Positions 63,536 through 64,000 of a stretch of 64,000 bases of DNA are shown here, in pieces. Position 1 is the stretch's first letter. Every line of letters begins with the position of its first letter. A program made the position numbers and the translations under genes. The DNA comes from Nitrospira sp. (GTDB taxonomy: Bacteria; Nitrospirota; Nitrospiria; Nitrospirales; Nitrospiraceae): assembly GCA_005116835.1 (NCBI GenBank), contig SWDM01000003.1, positions 1-64,000 of the forward strand, written 5' to 3'. A model generated the notes under the pieces. That model did no database searches. It had not been told where the DNA came from and worked only from the letters and a program-made list of their open reading frames with translations.

Positions 63536-64000
63536 AGAAACGGGTACTCATGTATTGTCAGCATGTTCTCGGGATGGGCCATCTCGTGAGAAGCCTGGAG
63601 ATCGTTCGTGCGCTGAAGGACTGGGATGTCACGTTTCTAAACGGCGGCGATCTCTGCCCAGGGATGGGATTCCCCCCTCAGACAGAGGTCATAAATCTCC
63701 CTCCGATCAAGTCGGAATCGGATTTCAAGACCATCCTGGCTGCGGAGAAGGGTCAGGATCTGGAGGCCATAAAACGGATTCGCGCTCGTCGAATCCAGGC
63801 AGAGTTTGCCCGCATCCAGCCCGATGTCTTTCTCATCGAAATGTTTCCGTTCGGACGGAAGCACTTTGCGTACGAGCTGGTGCCGGTTTTAGAGCAGATC
63901 CGGCTCAAAAAAATGCCGACAGCGGTGGTGTGCAGCCTTCGCGACATTCTGGTCAATAATAAACGGAATCAGGCGCAGCATAATGAACGAGCGATCACGC
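63532..64000 (+). CDS. GT-B glycosyltransferase, partial at the window end
   Basis: The visible 156 residues have 'RVLMYCQHVLGMGHLVRSLEIVRAL' (GT-B glycine loop) and 'IQPDVFLIEMFPFGRKHFAYELVPVLEQI', the same plan as the glycosyltransferase at 50864, of which it is a paralogue. It starts with an ATG overlapping the previous stop. The frame remains open at base 64000, so its C-terminal domain lies outside the window. Confidence 0.85.
   Translation, partial: MKKRVLMYCQHVLGMGHLVRSLEIVRALKDWDVTFLNGGDLCPGMGFPPQTEVINLPPIKSESDFKTILAAEKGQDLEAIKRIRARRIQAEFARIQPDVFLIEMFPFGRKHFAYELVPVLEQIRLKKMPTAVVCSLRDILVNNKRNQAQHNERAIT

Noticed and set aside
63555-63959. 134-residue frame at the window end
   Set aside because: It lies in another frame of the partial glycosyltransferase, which starts at 63532 with an ATGA overlap.

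Overview
The window reads as chromosome from a Nitrospira-like bacterium (phylum Nitrospirota). The evidence is a Gram-negative envelope (BamA, Skp-like chaperones, FtsEX-EnvC, a porin) combined with a complete bacterial 20S proteasome locus (mpa, dop, prcB, prcA, pafA), a moderately high GC content, and many intergenic inverted repeats built from short words. The genus is an inference from gene content; no rRNA is present and no database was consulted.

Layout. 1-4.7 kb: two Skp/OmpH-like chaperones and bamA on the minus strand. 4.7-12.6 kb: plus-strand housekeeping genes (galU, lon, thiL, a DUF2062 membrane protein, an HD hydrolase, a small exported protein) and a Phd/RelE toxin-antitoxin pair. 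12.6-23 kb, minus strand: a repeat-rich gap with a strongly self-complementary element, then the proteasome/pupylation-type locus with an M23 peptidase coupled to pafA, then thiE-thiG-thiS. No Pup or UBact gene is visible in the proteasome locus. 23.3-25.9 kb: a Tat-exported multicopper oxidase and a stand-alone HhH protein. 25.9-34.9 kb, minus strand: ctpA, envC, ftsX, ftsE, then yraN, rnhB, rplS, trmD, rimM, rpsP, ffh, mostly overlapping or closely spaced. 35-43 kb: a DUF4321 membrane protein, uvrB, a DEAD-box helicase with an RRM protein, and a three-gene operon beginning with a YyaL/thioredoxin-fold protein and including a small gene recovered here by start-site analysis. 43-50 kb, plus strand: an M28 peptidase, a lipoprotein, then a module resembling a phosphate/anion-responsive unit: porin, PstS-like protein, PAS sensor kinase and OmpR-family regulator.

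50.3-64 kb is the most unusual part: one compact plus-strand series that runs off the window edge. It contains a receiver-only response regulator, a GT-B glycosyltransferase overlapping it by ATGA, a single polypeptide with two GT4 glycosyltransferases fused in tandem, two adjacent paralogous heparinase II/III-type proteins, a kinase-fold protein (APH/choline-kinase superfamily), a fusion of an HxGH nucleotidyltransferase with a second kinase-fold domain, a third kinase-fold protein, and a second GT-B glycosyltransferase. Two of the kinase-type proteins begin with a nearly identical N-terminal peptide. Three 11-bp-spaced direct repeats upstream suggest control by an OmpR/PhoB-type regulator. 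I infer a polysaccharide assembly and remodelling system in which a small alcohol or sugar is phosphorylated and nucleotide-activated; the product and the exact reactions cannot be read from sequence.

Three dispersed repeat families were recognised: R1, a ~120-bp palindromic element with 8-bp perfect ends (three copies plus one divergent relative); R2, inverted repeats made of TTTGGTTTG-type words (four copies), which mislead start-site prediction for adjacent genes; and R3, a 69-bp segment found twice in opposite orientation.
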